Shown: positions 41,778 through 50,129 of the stretch, piece after piece
Layout: each line of letters opens with the position of its first letter
Position numbering within the stretch: the first letter of the stretch is position 1
Assembly (NCBI RefSeq): GCF_014198245.1
Contig: NZ_JACIHE010000014.1
Location: 62,001-126,000, forward strand
Reading direction: 5' to 3'
DNA from: Bradyrhizobium sp. cir1
GTDB taxonomy: Bacteria; Pseudomonadota; Alphaproteobacteria; Rhizobiales; Xanthobacteraceae
Length of the DNA stretch: 64,000 nt
Made by a program: the position numbers and the translations under genes
Notes under the pieces: model-generated
Database searches by the model: none
Seen by the model: only the letters and a program-made list of their open reading frames with translations
Told to the model about the DNA's origin: nothing

Positions 41778-44700
41778 ATGGCACTCGACATCACGACTCA
41801 AGAACTCGTCATCGACGAGACCACCGGCCTTCAGGACGATGACAGCAGCGTCAGCAATTCGACCGTAACGTATCTCCTCAGTCTTGATAGTGCGGGCGGG
41901 CTGACCTCACCGGAGGTTGCCGTCCAGGCCGACTTCGTGGTGGCCTCGGCGAGCGCGGGGGAAACGATCACCTCGGTCGTTCTCACCCAGGATTCCAACG
42001 GAACTCCGTTTTCCACCACCGTGGGCGTGAACAGCGGCATCAAGACAGTCGATGGCAACTACGTCTGGTTATTCCAGGACGCCACCCATGCCAACGTAGT
42101 GATCGGCGTCATCGGGACCTCTGACGCGAACGCCGCGCCCGATCCGACCGGACCGCTGGCGTTTTCGTTCGCACTGGTCAGCACCAGCGCCACCCATGCG
42201 GACCTTTATACGGTGCAGTATGTGCCGCTGTTCCATCCGGATGATACCAACCCGGACGACCGCATCGACCTGACCGACAAGGTGTTCGCCTCGGTCGAGG
42301 GTACCTCCACGGTCAGTTTCCTGGGCTCGAACGCCGCGCCCGGCAATCGTGATTTCTACCTGATCGATTCGTCCAGTGACGCTTCCAAGCAGGTTCTGGT
42401 GATAGGTCTGAACGGTCTAACCGCCAACGTGAGTGAACAGGGCTTCGGCGTCAAAAACCAGAGCATCAATCCGGGCGAAACGCTCCAGGTCGATTTCGTG
42501 ACCGGCGGTACCCAGCCCGCAGGTACTGATGCCTCGGAGATTCAGTACGGCAGCCATATAGAAACTATCACGCAGGCCGGGTTCACGATCAACCAGATCA
42601 CGCCTTCTCAGCCGGACAAGCGGGTGGACATCACGATCAGTGCCTTCAACAATACCGGCAATGACCAAGGCTCGAACTTCTATGACGGCACCGCGACCAC
42701 CGCCGTGGACATCACCAGCATCAAGCTGACCGGCGCATCGGGGTTTGCTTCCATCATCACCGCGGACGGCACCTATGCCACGGGAAGCGGCAACGTTACC
42801 ATCACGGGGCTTAGCGGCACCGGGAACGCCGTCACCATCACCGGGCTCGACAACGTCACCACCGTCGATATCACCACCGCCAGCCCAATGGATCGGCTGC
42901 AGGTCGCGGGGGTCGATGCCAACGAGGGGTGCGACATCACCGAGTTCCATTACTCGGTGACGAGCACCAACGCCCACACCGAAGAGGTCGGCTCGTTCAT
43001 CAACTTCGACGATGACGGTCCGACGCTCGAGATCACGGCCGCGCCGGTGGTTGGCGCCGCCGAGGTGGTGGAGGCGAGCGGAGCTGGCGGGCAGAGCCAG
43101 GCGACGATCACGCCGCCGACCTTCACGGCGAGCGCGGTCGACGGCTACACGACGGATGTGAGCTATGAGCTGGCCCTGGCGGGCGGCACGGCGACCGGGC
43201 TGCAGACGACGGTGGGCAACCACGCGATCACGCTGGTGGTCGATTCGGCCACCCAGATCTCCGGCAAGTACGACAGCGACGGCAACAGCTCGCTCGATGC
43301 AACCGCGTTCACGGTGACGCTGTCCGGTACGACGGTGACGCTGACATCGTTGGTTGCGCTTGAGCACTCGAACTCGCCGCAAGGTGTAGGCGAGGACAAC
43401 ACGCTTGACCTCAATGGCCTGATCAACGTGGTGGCGACGGTGACGGTGACGGACGGCGACAATGACTCCACGTCGTCGCAAAGCACGAGCGCGGGGCTGT
43501 CGCTGACCTTCGACGACACCGATCCGTCGCTCTCGGTCACGGCCGTGCCGGTGGTTGGCTCCGCCACGGTGACCGAGGCGAGCGGGGCTGCGGGGCAGAG
43601 CCAGGCGACGATCACGGCTCCGGGCTTCACGGCGAGCGCGGTCGACGGATACACGTCGGATGTCAGTTACGTGCTATCCCTGGTGAACGCGGCGACCGGG
43701 CTGCAGACGACGGAAGGCAACCATGCGATCACGTTGGTGGCCGATTCAGCCACCCAGATCTCGGGCAAGTACGACAGCGACAACGACACCACGCTCGATG
43801 CGACCGCGTTCACGGTGACGCTGTCCGGCACGACGGTAACGCTGACATCGTTGGTTGCGCTTGAGCACTCGAATACGCAAGGTCCAGGCGAGGACAACAC
43901 GCTCGACCTCAACGGCCTGATCAACGTGGTGGCGACGGTGACGGTGACCGACGGCGACAATGACTCCACGTCGTCGCAAAGCACGAGCGCGGGGCTGTCG
44001 CTGACCTTCAACGACACCGATCCGATCATCACGGCTCCGTTCGATGCTGACCCCGCCGCTCCCGGCATCCAAACCCCGGAGCAGATTAGCAACACCGCGG
44101 GAGCGACGGCCAGCGGGACCTTCGGCTACGACATGACGGACAAGCACACGGCCGCGGAGTATCTGGCGGGTGTGAGCGACTTTGTCGATGCCGATACGAT
44201 CCTCGGAGGTGTGCAGATTACCCTGACGGGTACAGTTGCCAACGCCCAGAACCCCAACATCACTAACGCCGTGGTGACACTCGCGTCAGAGAGCCTTACC
44301 TCTGCGTCGTTCAACTTCTCATTCCACTACGACGCGGACCCGATCACGGCGGGCGTTCAGGACGCTACGGCGGGCGGCACTCTTGTCTTTGACAAGGTTG
44401 CCGACACCTACACGTTCACCTTGAACGACGTAATCGACGGGTTCAGCTTCGACGTGCTGCACACCGCCGAGCTCTTGTCCAAGGAACCTACGAGCAACAC
44501 CGGACACCCCGAAATCGTAGTGGAGCGGCTCGCTGCGGACGACCCGACTACGGCAGTGGACGAGGACTTCTACGTGCAGTTCACCGCGAACTCGATCACC
44601 CAAAAGATCGGCTTCGGCTTTAACTCGACCGGCGACGGAGCGCCTGTTGGCGACACCACATTCAACAACGGCGGTGCCACCCACGACATGGTCACCAACA

Positions 44701-45368
44701 CCCACGAAGACTGGGTGAGCGCAACTCAGGCCACGAATGGCGTCGCTGGTGACACGATCCAGCAGGGCGAGCTGCTGACACTGAGGTTCTTCAACAGCAA
44801 CGTTGGTATCGCCAACGAGGCGACCGACCCGACAGCGAAAGCTGCCGGAGTTGCCATCAAGTTTGATGGCATCGGTAGCAGTGAAGACCTGATTCTGATC
44901 TTGGACCTCAAGGACGCCAACGGGAACGAGATCACAAGGGCCATCACGGTCGACAATGCGGACATCTTCAAGACCGGACAGGTTCCATTCCCGTACAACA
45001 CCGAGTTCTCGCTCGACAACAATGATGGCCTCGTGGTTATCGAAGCCAACGACTACAACCTTTCGGGCGAGACTTACCAAATCCAAGGCATCCAGATCAT
45101 GCAGTCCGCAAATGGGCTGACAGGGTCCGGCATCAACTTGAACGGCGCGGTTGGAGCCAATGGCGGCAGCGTCCAGAACGGCGCCTTCACGCTCCAGAGC
45201 TTCACCGACGCCAGCTTCGGCAACGAGCAGGATGTCCTGAAGATCGTGGACATCGGCTTCGTGCAGAATACCAGTGGGACAATCGACGCCAACCTCGACT
45301 TCTCGTTCCAGATTGTCGACGGCGACGGCGATACCACGCCGATACAGGATCTGCTGCTCCATGTGTAG
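41778..45368 (+). CDS. repeat-rich exported protein, type I secretion substrate (DUF5801-like)
   Basis: A 1196-residue acidic protein rich in Thr, Ser, Asp, Asn and Gly, with no N-terminal signal peptide. It carries two near-identical units of about 167 residues (nucleotides 43008-44009) containing DNTLDLNGLINVVATVTVTD and the TDGDND motif, as in DUF5801-type repeats of large bacterial surface proteins. The extreme C-terminus (DGDGDTTPIQDLLLHV) has the short acidic and hydrophobic pattern of type I secretion signals. The ABC exporter and adaptor genes follow directly. Calcium binding through the Asp-rich repeats and a role in attachment or biofilm are inferred. AGGAG precedes the ATG. Confidence 0.8.
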   Translation: MALDITTQELVIDETTGLQDDDSSVSNSTVTYLLSLDSAGGLTSPEVAVQADFVVASASAGETITSVVLTQDSNGTPFSTTVGVNSGIKTVDGNYVWLFQDATHANVVIGVIGTSDANAAPDPTGPLAFSFALVSTSATHADLYTVQYVPLFHPDDTNPDDRIDLTDKVFASVEGTSTVSFLGSNAAPGNRDFYLIDSSSDASKQVLVIGLNGLTANVSEQGFGVKNQSINPGETLQVDFVTGGTQPAGTDASEIQYGSHIETITQAGFTINQITPSQPDKRVDITISAFNNTGNDQGSNFYDGTATTAVDITSIKLTGASGFASIITADGTYATGSGNVTITGLSGTGNAVTITGLDNVTTVDITTASPMDRLQVAGVDANEGCDITEFHYSVTSTNAHTEEVGSFINFDDDGPTLEITAAPVVGAAEVVEASGAGGQSQATITPPTFTASAVDGYTTDVSYELALAGGTATGLQTTVGNHAITLVVDSATQISGKYDSDGNSSLDATAFTVTLSGTTVTLTSLVALEHSNSPQGVGEDNTLDLNGLINVVATVTVTDGDNDSTSSQSTSAGLSLTFDDTDPSLSVTAVPVVGSATVTEASGAAGQSQATITAPGFTASAVDGYTSDVSYVLSLVNAATGLQTTEGNHAITLVADSATQISGKYDSDNDTTLDATAFTVTLSGTTVTLTSLVALEHSNTQGPGEDNTLDLNGLINVVATVTVTDGDNDSTSSQSTSAGLSLTFNDTDPIITAPFDADPAAPGIQTPEQISNTAGATASGTFGYDMTDKHTAAEYLAGVSDFVDADTILGGVQITLTGTVANAQNPNITNAVVTLASESLTSASFNFSFHYDADPITAGVQDATAGGTLVFDKVADTYTFTLNDVIDGFSFDVLHTAELLSKEPTSNTGHPEIVVERLAADDPTTAVDEDFYVQFTANSITQKIGFGFNSTGDGAPVGDTTFNNGGATHDMVTNTHEDWVSATQATNGVAGDTIQQGELLTLRFFNSNVGIANEATDPTAKAAGVAIKFDGIGSSEDLILILDLKDANGNEITRAITVDNADIFKTGQVPFPYNTEFSLDNNDGLVVIEANDYNLSGETYQIQGIQIMQSANGLTGSGINLNGAVGANGGSVQNGAFTLQSFTDASFGNEQDVLKIVDIGFVQNTSGTIDANLDFSFQIVDGDGDTTPIQDLLLHV
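43008..44009 (+). repeat. two tandem repeats of about 500 bases within the exported protein gene
   Basis: Unit 1 runs 43008-43511 (504 bases, 168 codons) and unit 2 runs 43512-44009 (498 bases, 166 codons). Long stretches are identical at the DNA level, including the part encoding LDLNGLINVVATVTVTDGDN, which points to recent duplication or ongoing homogenisation. Confidence 0.85.
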
Positions 45369-45510
45369 CCCGCGACGGCGCGTCTAGAGACCGGCAGTGA
45401 GCGCCGGCCGCCAGACGAGCCAAGCGGCGAACCGGCCGGCGGCGCATCCTTAAGCAGAGGAGCAGCGCCGCCGGACCAAAGCCCCCGGAGTTGAAACAAT
45501 CTCGGAATCA

Positions 45511-47433
45511 TTGCCCGTGCTGGACATTCTTTCACAGTGCTGCGCTCAAATCGCTGCCGACGCGCGAGTCTGGCTCGGCCCGGTTCTCGACGGGCCGCGC
45601 GACTTCGCCCTACGGGCGGCGCCGTTCATTGGGGCGGCGATCATTCTCGTTCGCTTCGGCCTGGCGCGACGCCGGCGAGCGCGCGTTGCGCCCGGTGGCG
45701 ATCACGACGGGTCACCGCCCGTACGCGACCTTGCCTCGCCGCTTCAGGCCTGCCGCGGCGTGCTGGTCGGGCTCGGCCTGATCACCGCCATGCTGAACGT
45801 ACTGTACCTGACCGGCTCGTTCTTCATGCTGGAAGTCTACGACCGCGTGGTGCCGAGCCACAGCGTGCCGACACTGATCGGCCTCGCCGCGCTGGTCGGC
45901 GCCCTCTACGTGTTCCAGGCATTCCTCGACATTCTGCGCGGGCGCATCCTTGTCCGCATCGGCGAGTGGCTCGACCGCGCATTCTCGGCACGCGCCTACG
46001 ACATCGTCGCGCGCTGGCCGCTGCGTGCGCGCGCAAGCGGCGACGGGCTGCAGCCGATGCGCGACCTCGACCAGGTGCGCAGCTATCTCTCCGGGCTCGG
46101 CCCGACCGCGCTGTTCGACCTGCCGTGGATTCCGTTCTACCTCACGATCTGCTTCCTGTTTCATCCGCTGCTCGGGCTCACTGCGTCGGTCGGCTCGGTG
46201 CTGCTCGTGTCCCTGACCATTCTCACCGATCGGCTGACGCGTGCGCGCACCAAGGAAGCCACCGGCCAGATTGCACAGCGCAATGCACTCGCCGAGGCCA
46301 GTCGCCGAAACGCCGAGGTTCTGCAGGCCATGGGCATGCGCGGACGCCTTGCCGCGCGCTGGTCGGAGGCCAACGACATCTACATGACCACCCAGCGGCG
46401 CGCCGCCGATATCGCCGGCGGCTTCGGCTCCGCCTCCAAGGTGCTGCGCATGGTGCTGCAATCGGCGGTGTTGGGAGTCGGCGGCTATCTGGTCATTCAG
46501 CAGGAGGCCAGTGCCGGGATCATCATCGCCGGCGCCATCCTCACCTCCCGCGCGCTCGCGCCGGTCGAACTCACCATCGCCCACTGGAAAGGCCTGATCG
46601 CGGCCCGGCAGAGCTGGAAACGTCTGCAGCAGCAATGGGCGCAACTCCCGGCCGAGGAGGAGAAGACGCCGTTGCCGCCGCCGTGCAGGGCGCTCGCGGT
46701 CGAGGCCGTCTCCGTGGTGCCGCCTGGCGAACAGACCGTCGTGGTCCAGGAAGCATCCTTTGCGTTGAACCCGGGGCAGGGGGGCGGCATCGTCGGCCCG
46801 AGCGCATCGGGCAAGTCGTCGCTGGTGCGTGCCGTCGTCGGCGTGTGGGGAGCGGCACGCGGCAAGGTGCGGCTGGACGGCGCCGCGCTCGACCAATGGA
46901 GCTCCGAGGCGCTCGGCCGCCATATCGGCTATTTGCCGCAGGACGTCGAGCTGTTCGCGGGCACGGTGGCGCAGAATATCAACCGCTTTGAGCCCGCCCC
47001 CGATGCCGAGGCGACGATCGCCGCCGCGCGGGCGGCCGGCGTGCACGAGATGGTGCTGCGATTGCCGAAAGGCTACGACACCCCGATCGGCGAAGGCGGC
47101 GCGGCGCTCTCCGCCGGGCAGCGGCAGCGCATCGCGCTCGCCCGTGCGCTTTATCGCGATCCCTTCCTGGTGGTGCTCGACGAGCCCAACTCCAATCTCG
47201 ACGCCGAGGGCGACCAGGCCCTGACGCAAGCCATTCTCGGCGTGCGTGCGCGAGGCGGCATCGTCATCGTCGTCGCGCATCGCACCAGCGCGCTCGCCGG
47301 CGTGGACCAATTGATCGTGATGGCCGAGGGGCGCGTGCAGGCGTTCGGACCCAAGGACACGCTGCTGGCCAAGATGATGCAGCCGCGGCCGGCAGTGCCG
47401 CTTAAGGTCGTAGCCGAGGGAGCAAACTCTTGA
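45511..47433 (+). CDS. type I secretion ABC transporter, permease/ATPase (PrtD-like)
   Basis: A 640-residue exporter half-transporter. The membrane part has about five or six helices (first pair near 85-150: VGLGLITAMLNVLYLTGSFF), and the ATPase has Walker A GPSASGKSS, signature LSAGQRQRIALARAL, Walker B FLVVLDEPNSNLD and the H-loop in VVAHRTSAL. The Walker A Ser-Ser end is a permitted variant. It starts at TTG 45511, or at GTG 45517, 142 bases after the exported protein gene, and overlaps the adaptor gene by four bases. It would export the large repeat protein. Confidence 0.88.
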   Translation: MPVLDILSQCCAQIAADARVWLGPVLDGPRDFALRAAPFIGAAIILVRFGLARRRRARVAPGGDHDGSPPVRDLASPLQACRGVLVGLGLITAMLNVLYLTGSFFMLEVYDRVVPSHSVPTLIGLAALVGALYVFQAFLDILRGRILVRIGEWLDRAFSARAYDIVARWPLRARASGDGLQPMRDLDQVRSYLSGLGPTALFDLPWIPFYLTICFLFHPLLGLTASVGSVLLVSLTILTDRLTRARTKEATGQIAQRNALAEASRRNAEVLQAMGMRGRLAARWSEANDIYMTTQRRAADIAGGFGSASKVLRMVLQSAVLGVGGYLVIQQEASAGIIIAGAILTSRALAPVELTIAHWKGLIAARQSWKRLQQQWAQLPAEEEKTPLPPPCRALAVEAVSVVPPGEQTVVVQEASFALNPGQGGGIVGPSASGKSSLVRAVVGVWGAARGKVRLDGAALDQWSSEALGRHIGYLPQDVELFAGTVAQNINRFEPAPDAEATIAAARAAGVHEMVLRLPKGYDTPIGEGGAALSAGQRQRIALARALYRDPFLVVLDEPNSNLDAEGDQALTQAILGVRARGGIVIVVAHRTSALAGVDQLIVMAEGRVQAFGPKDTLLAKMMQPRPAVPLKVVAEGANS

Positions 47434-48740
47434 ACCGCGAGCCGGTGAACCAGGTCCCGCACGCGATCCGCCAGCACCTGCGCGCCGGCCTTGTGGGAGT
47501 CGTCATTCTTGCCGGCGGCGCCGGCGGCTGGGCGGCGACCACGGAATTGGCCGGCGCCGTCGTCGGCTCCGGCACGCTGGTGGTCGACAGCTACATCAAG
47601 AAGGTGCAGCATCCGACCGGCGGCGTGGTCGGTGAACTCAACGTTCGCGAGGGCGCCCGGGTGAAGGCCGGCGACGTGATCGTGCGCCTCGACGAGACGG
47701 TGACGCGGGCCAATCTCCTGATCGTCGTCAAGAGTCTTGACGAGCAGGTGGCGCGCCGGGCGCGGCTCGAGGCGGAGCGCGACGGTCAGGATTGGCTCGA
47801 CTTTCCCGCCGACCTCACTGCGCGTGCCGGCGATCCGGATGTCGATCGGTTGATCGTTGGCGAGCGCAAGCTGTTCGAGTTGCGCCGCGCCGCCCGCGCC
47901 GGCAAGCAGGCGCAGCTCAACGAGCGCATCGGTCAGCTTCAAGAGCAGATCCGCGGGCTCGACGAGCAGATCCAGGCGAAAGACCGCGAGACCACCTTCA
48001 TCGACCAGGAGCTTCTGGGCGTGCGCGACCTGTGGCGAAAGAATCTGGTCCAGATCACGCGCCTGACGACGCTCGAGCGCGACGCGGCGCGCCTGCATGG
48101 CGAACGCGGCGCGTTGGTCGCCGCCATTGCCGAAGCCAGGGGCCGGATCACCGAGACCACGCTGCAAATCATGCAGATCGATCAGGATCTGCGCAGCGAG
48201 GTCGGAAAGGATCTCGCCGAGATTCGCGCCAAGACCTCGGAGCTGGTCGAGAAGCGCGTGGCCGCCGAGGATCAGCTCAAGCGCATCGATATTCGAGCGC
48301 CGCAGGACGGCACCGTGCATCAGCTGGCGCTGCACACCATCGGCGGCGTCATCAGCCCCGGCGAGCAGATCATGCTCATCGTCCCCGCCCACGATGCGCT
48401 CGTCGTCGAGGTGCGGATTCCCCCGCATGAGATCGATCGTCTGTCGGTCGGCCAGCCGGTGCTGCTGCGCTTCACGGCCTTCAATCAGCGCACCACGCCT
48501 CAACTCAACGGCGAGGTGAGCAATGTCTCTGCCGACGTCGCAGTCGACCAGAAAAGCACGGCGAGCTTCTACGTCGCCCGCATCGCCGTTCCCGAAGCGG
48601 AGATCGCACGCCTGGGCGAGCTGAAGCTGATCGCCGGCATGCCGGTCGAAGCCTTCATCCAGACCGGTCAGCGCACGGTGATGTCGTACCTGGTCAAGCC
48701 GCTCTCCGATCAGTTGATGCGCGCCTGGCGCGAACGCTAG
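47430..48740 (+). CDS. HlyD family type I secretion periplasmic adaptor (PrtE-like)
   Basis: A 436-residue membrane fusion protein: a short cytoplasmic start, one membrane helix (about 18-36), the first half of the lipoyl-like domain (VQHPTGGVVGELNVREGARVKAGDVIVRL), a long coiled-coil hairpin (about 140-280), the second half (IRAPQDGTVHQLALHT) and a beta-barrel end. It starts at TTG overlapping the ABC gene stop. It links the ABC exporter to an outer-membrane TolC-like channel, which is not encoded in the window. Confidence 0.88.
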   Translation: MNREPVNQVPHAIRQHLRAGLVGVVILAGGAGGWAATTELAGAVVGSGTLVVDSYIKKVQHPTGGVVGELNVREGARVKAGDVIVRLDETVTRANLLIVVKSLDEQVARRARLEAERDGQDWLDFPADLTARAGDPDVDRLIVGERKLFELRRAARAGKQAQLNERIGQLQEQIRGLDEQIQAKDRETTFIDQELLGVRDLWRKNLVQITRLTTLERDAARLHGERGALVAAIAEARGRITETTLQIMQIDQDLRSEVGKDLAEIRAKTSELVEKRVAAEDQLKRIDIRAPQDGTVHQLALHTIGGVISPGEQIMLIVPAHDALVVEVRIPPHEIDRLSVGQPVLLRFTAFNQRTTPQLNGEVSNVSADVAVDQKSTASFYVARIAVPEAEIARLGELKLIAGMPVEAFIQTGQRTVMSYLVKPLSDQLMRAWRER

Positions 48741-48901
48741 CCGGCGAGCCGATCATGTCCATCGTCCCCGACGGCGGCATGCGCGCGTCGTCCACGTCCG
48801 GCGTTAACCACCACCAACGGTTCCAGCCTGAGCGAAATCGCTTCGAAGTTTCTTAAATTTTGCTGGGTATCTCTTCCGGGCATGGTGATCCGGGGAGAGA
48901 T

Positions 48902-49756
48902 ATGAGTAAGCGGGCCAAACGTGGAAAGGCAAAGACGCTCGCACTCCCAATGGTCGGGAGAGTTGCAATTGGCGCCGTGGCCGTCGCCGCATTGGGCTAC
49001 GGTTTGCTGTCTCGCCCGGCGGGCGTGCAACCGGCAAGGAAGTCGTCCGCGTCCCAAGCCATGGCGTCGTCAACTCCGGTTTACGTGTCGACTCCGGCTC
49101 ATGCGTCAGCTCCGGCTCCGATTCCGGCTCCGGCGCCTGTGGTCGAACCACCAAAAGCCGCTGACGGTCCCGGAACATTTGTCCGGCAGGTGGTTGACTA
49201 CGCCAGCCACCAGACGCCGGGCACCGTGATCATCGATACCGGAAACACATTCCTTTATTTCGTTCTGAACGACAGGCAAGCGATGCGCTACGGCATTGGT
49301 GTCGGCCGCGAAGGTTTCGCATGGTCCGGTGAGCAGACCGTGGCCCGTAAAGCAGAATGGCCGGATTGGCGCCCGCCTGCGGAGATGGTCTCGCGTCAGC
49401 CTTATCTGCCGCGGTTCATGGCAGGCGGTCCCGGCAACCCGCTCGGCGCTCGGGCGATGTATCTGGGCGAAACCGAATACAGGATTCACGGCACCAACAA
49501 GCCCGATACAATCGGGAAGCGGGTTTCGTCCGGCTGTATCCGGCTGACCAATGAGGACGTCGTGGACCTCTATGAGCGGGTGAAAGTCGGAGCGAAAGTG
49601 ATCGTGCTTCCGGCAACCGCTGCCCGCCGACCATCCCAGGGAGCGCCGCCCGACGCCGCTTTCCGATCGCCGGACCCGGCATTGCCGCCGAGCCGGCCCT
49701 CGGCGACCAACGCGCAGATGCCGTCATCCGGACCGAAGATCGCCGAGGTCCAGTAA
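48902..49756 (+). CDS. L,D-transpeptidase (YkuD family)
   Basis: A 284-residue exported enzyme. A basic start and membrane segment (about 18-38, VGRVAIGAVAVAALGYGLL) precede a Pro/Ala-rich linker, and the catalytic domain follows (about 95-235). The nucleophile motif is SSGCIRL with IHGTN upstream, the standard His and Cys pair. GGGGAGAGAT precedes the ATG; the frame opens 14 codons earlier without a site. The Pro/Ser-rich tail is unstructured. It is the second L,D-transpeptidase in the window and is unrelated in layout to the one at 34663. Confidence 0.88.
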   Translation: MSKRAKRGKAKTLALPMVGRVAIGAVAVAALGYGLLSRPAGVQPARKSSASQAMASSTPVYVSTPAHASAPAPIPAPAPVVEPPKAADGPGTFVRQVVDYASHQTPGTVIIDTGNTFLYFVLNDRQAMRYGIGVGREGFAWSGEQTVARKAEWPDWRPPAEMVSRQPYLPRFMAGGPGNPLGARAMYLGETEYRIHGTNKPDTIGKRVSSGCIRLTNEDVVDLYERVKVGAKVIVLPATAARRPSQGAPPDAAFRSPDPALPPSRPSATNAQMPSSGPKIAEVQ

Positions 49757-50053
49757 CTCAGCACTCCGTTCCCGGTCCGCAACTGAGGACAGGGAGGCAA
49801 TTCAAGTCGTCGCTTTTATGACTGCTGCGCGGGCTCCAGGTCGTCATCGTCGAGCACGACGTCAACCGCGCCGACGGACGGCTACAGCGTGCGGACGTCC
49901 GTAGAAATATTCGGTGTCGCTCGCATCTACAGGAAGCGCGCTAAGCGCTCGGGGCTCGTCGCGGCCGAGAAGGTGTATGCAAGGCTTCACTGACGGGAAG
50001 TCCGATGTGTTCGTCGCGCCAAGGGGCGGGTCCGGTATCATGCTCCGCAGCCG

Positions 50054-50067
50054 TTGATTCAAATCAA
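50054..50067. promoter_or_regulatory. FixK/FNR-type box before the arylsulfatase gene
   Basis: TTGATTCAAATCAA is a perfect TTGAT-N4-ATCAA site. Its centre is about 70 bases before the sulfatase ATG, which would place a class II start site near 50102 and leave a leader of about 28 bases. The rest of the 373-base gap (49757-50129) shows no gene. Binding by a FixK or FNR protein under low oxygen is inferred from the consensus. Confidence 0.65.
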
Positions 50068-50129
50068 TCTGCTGGTCCTTGGCACTGTCAAGGTTTGCGC
50101 GCCTTGCTTGTTGAACGGGAGTGCTCGCA

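Noticed and set aside
45712..47310. 532-codon minus-strand frame over the ABC exporter
   Set aside because: Shadow frame; the plus-strand ATPase motifs are complete.
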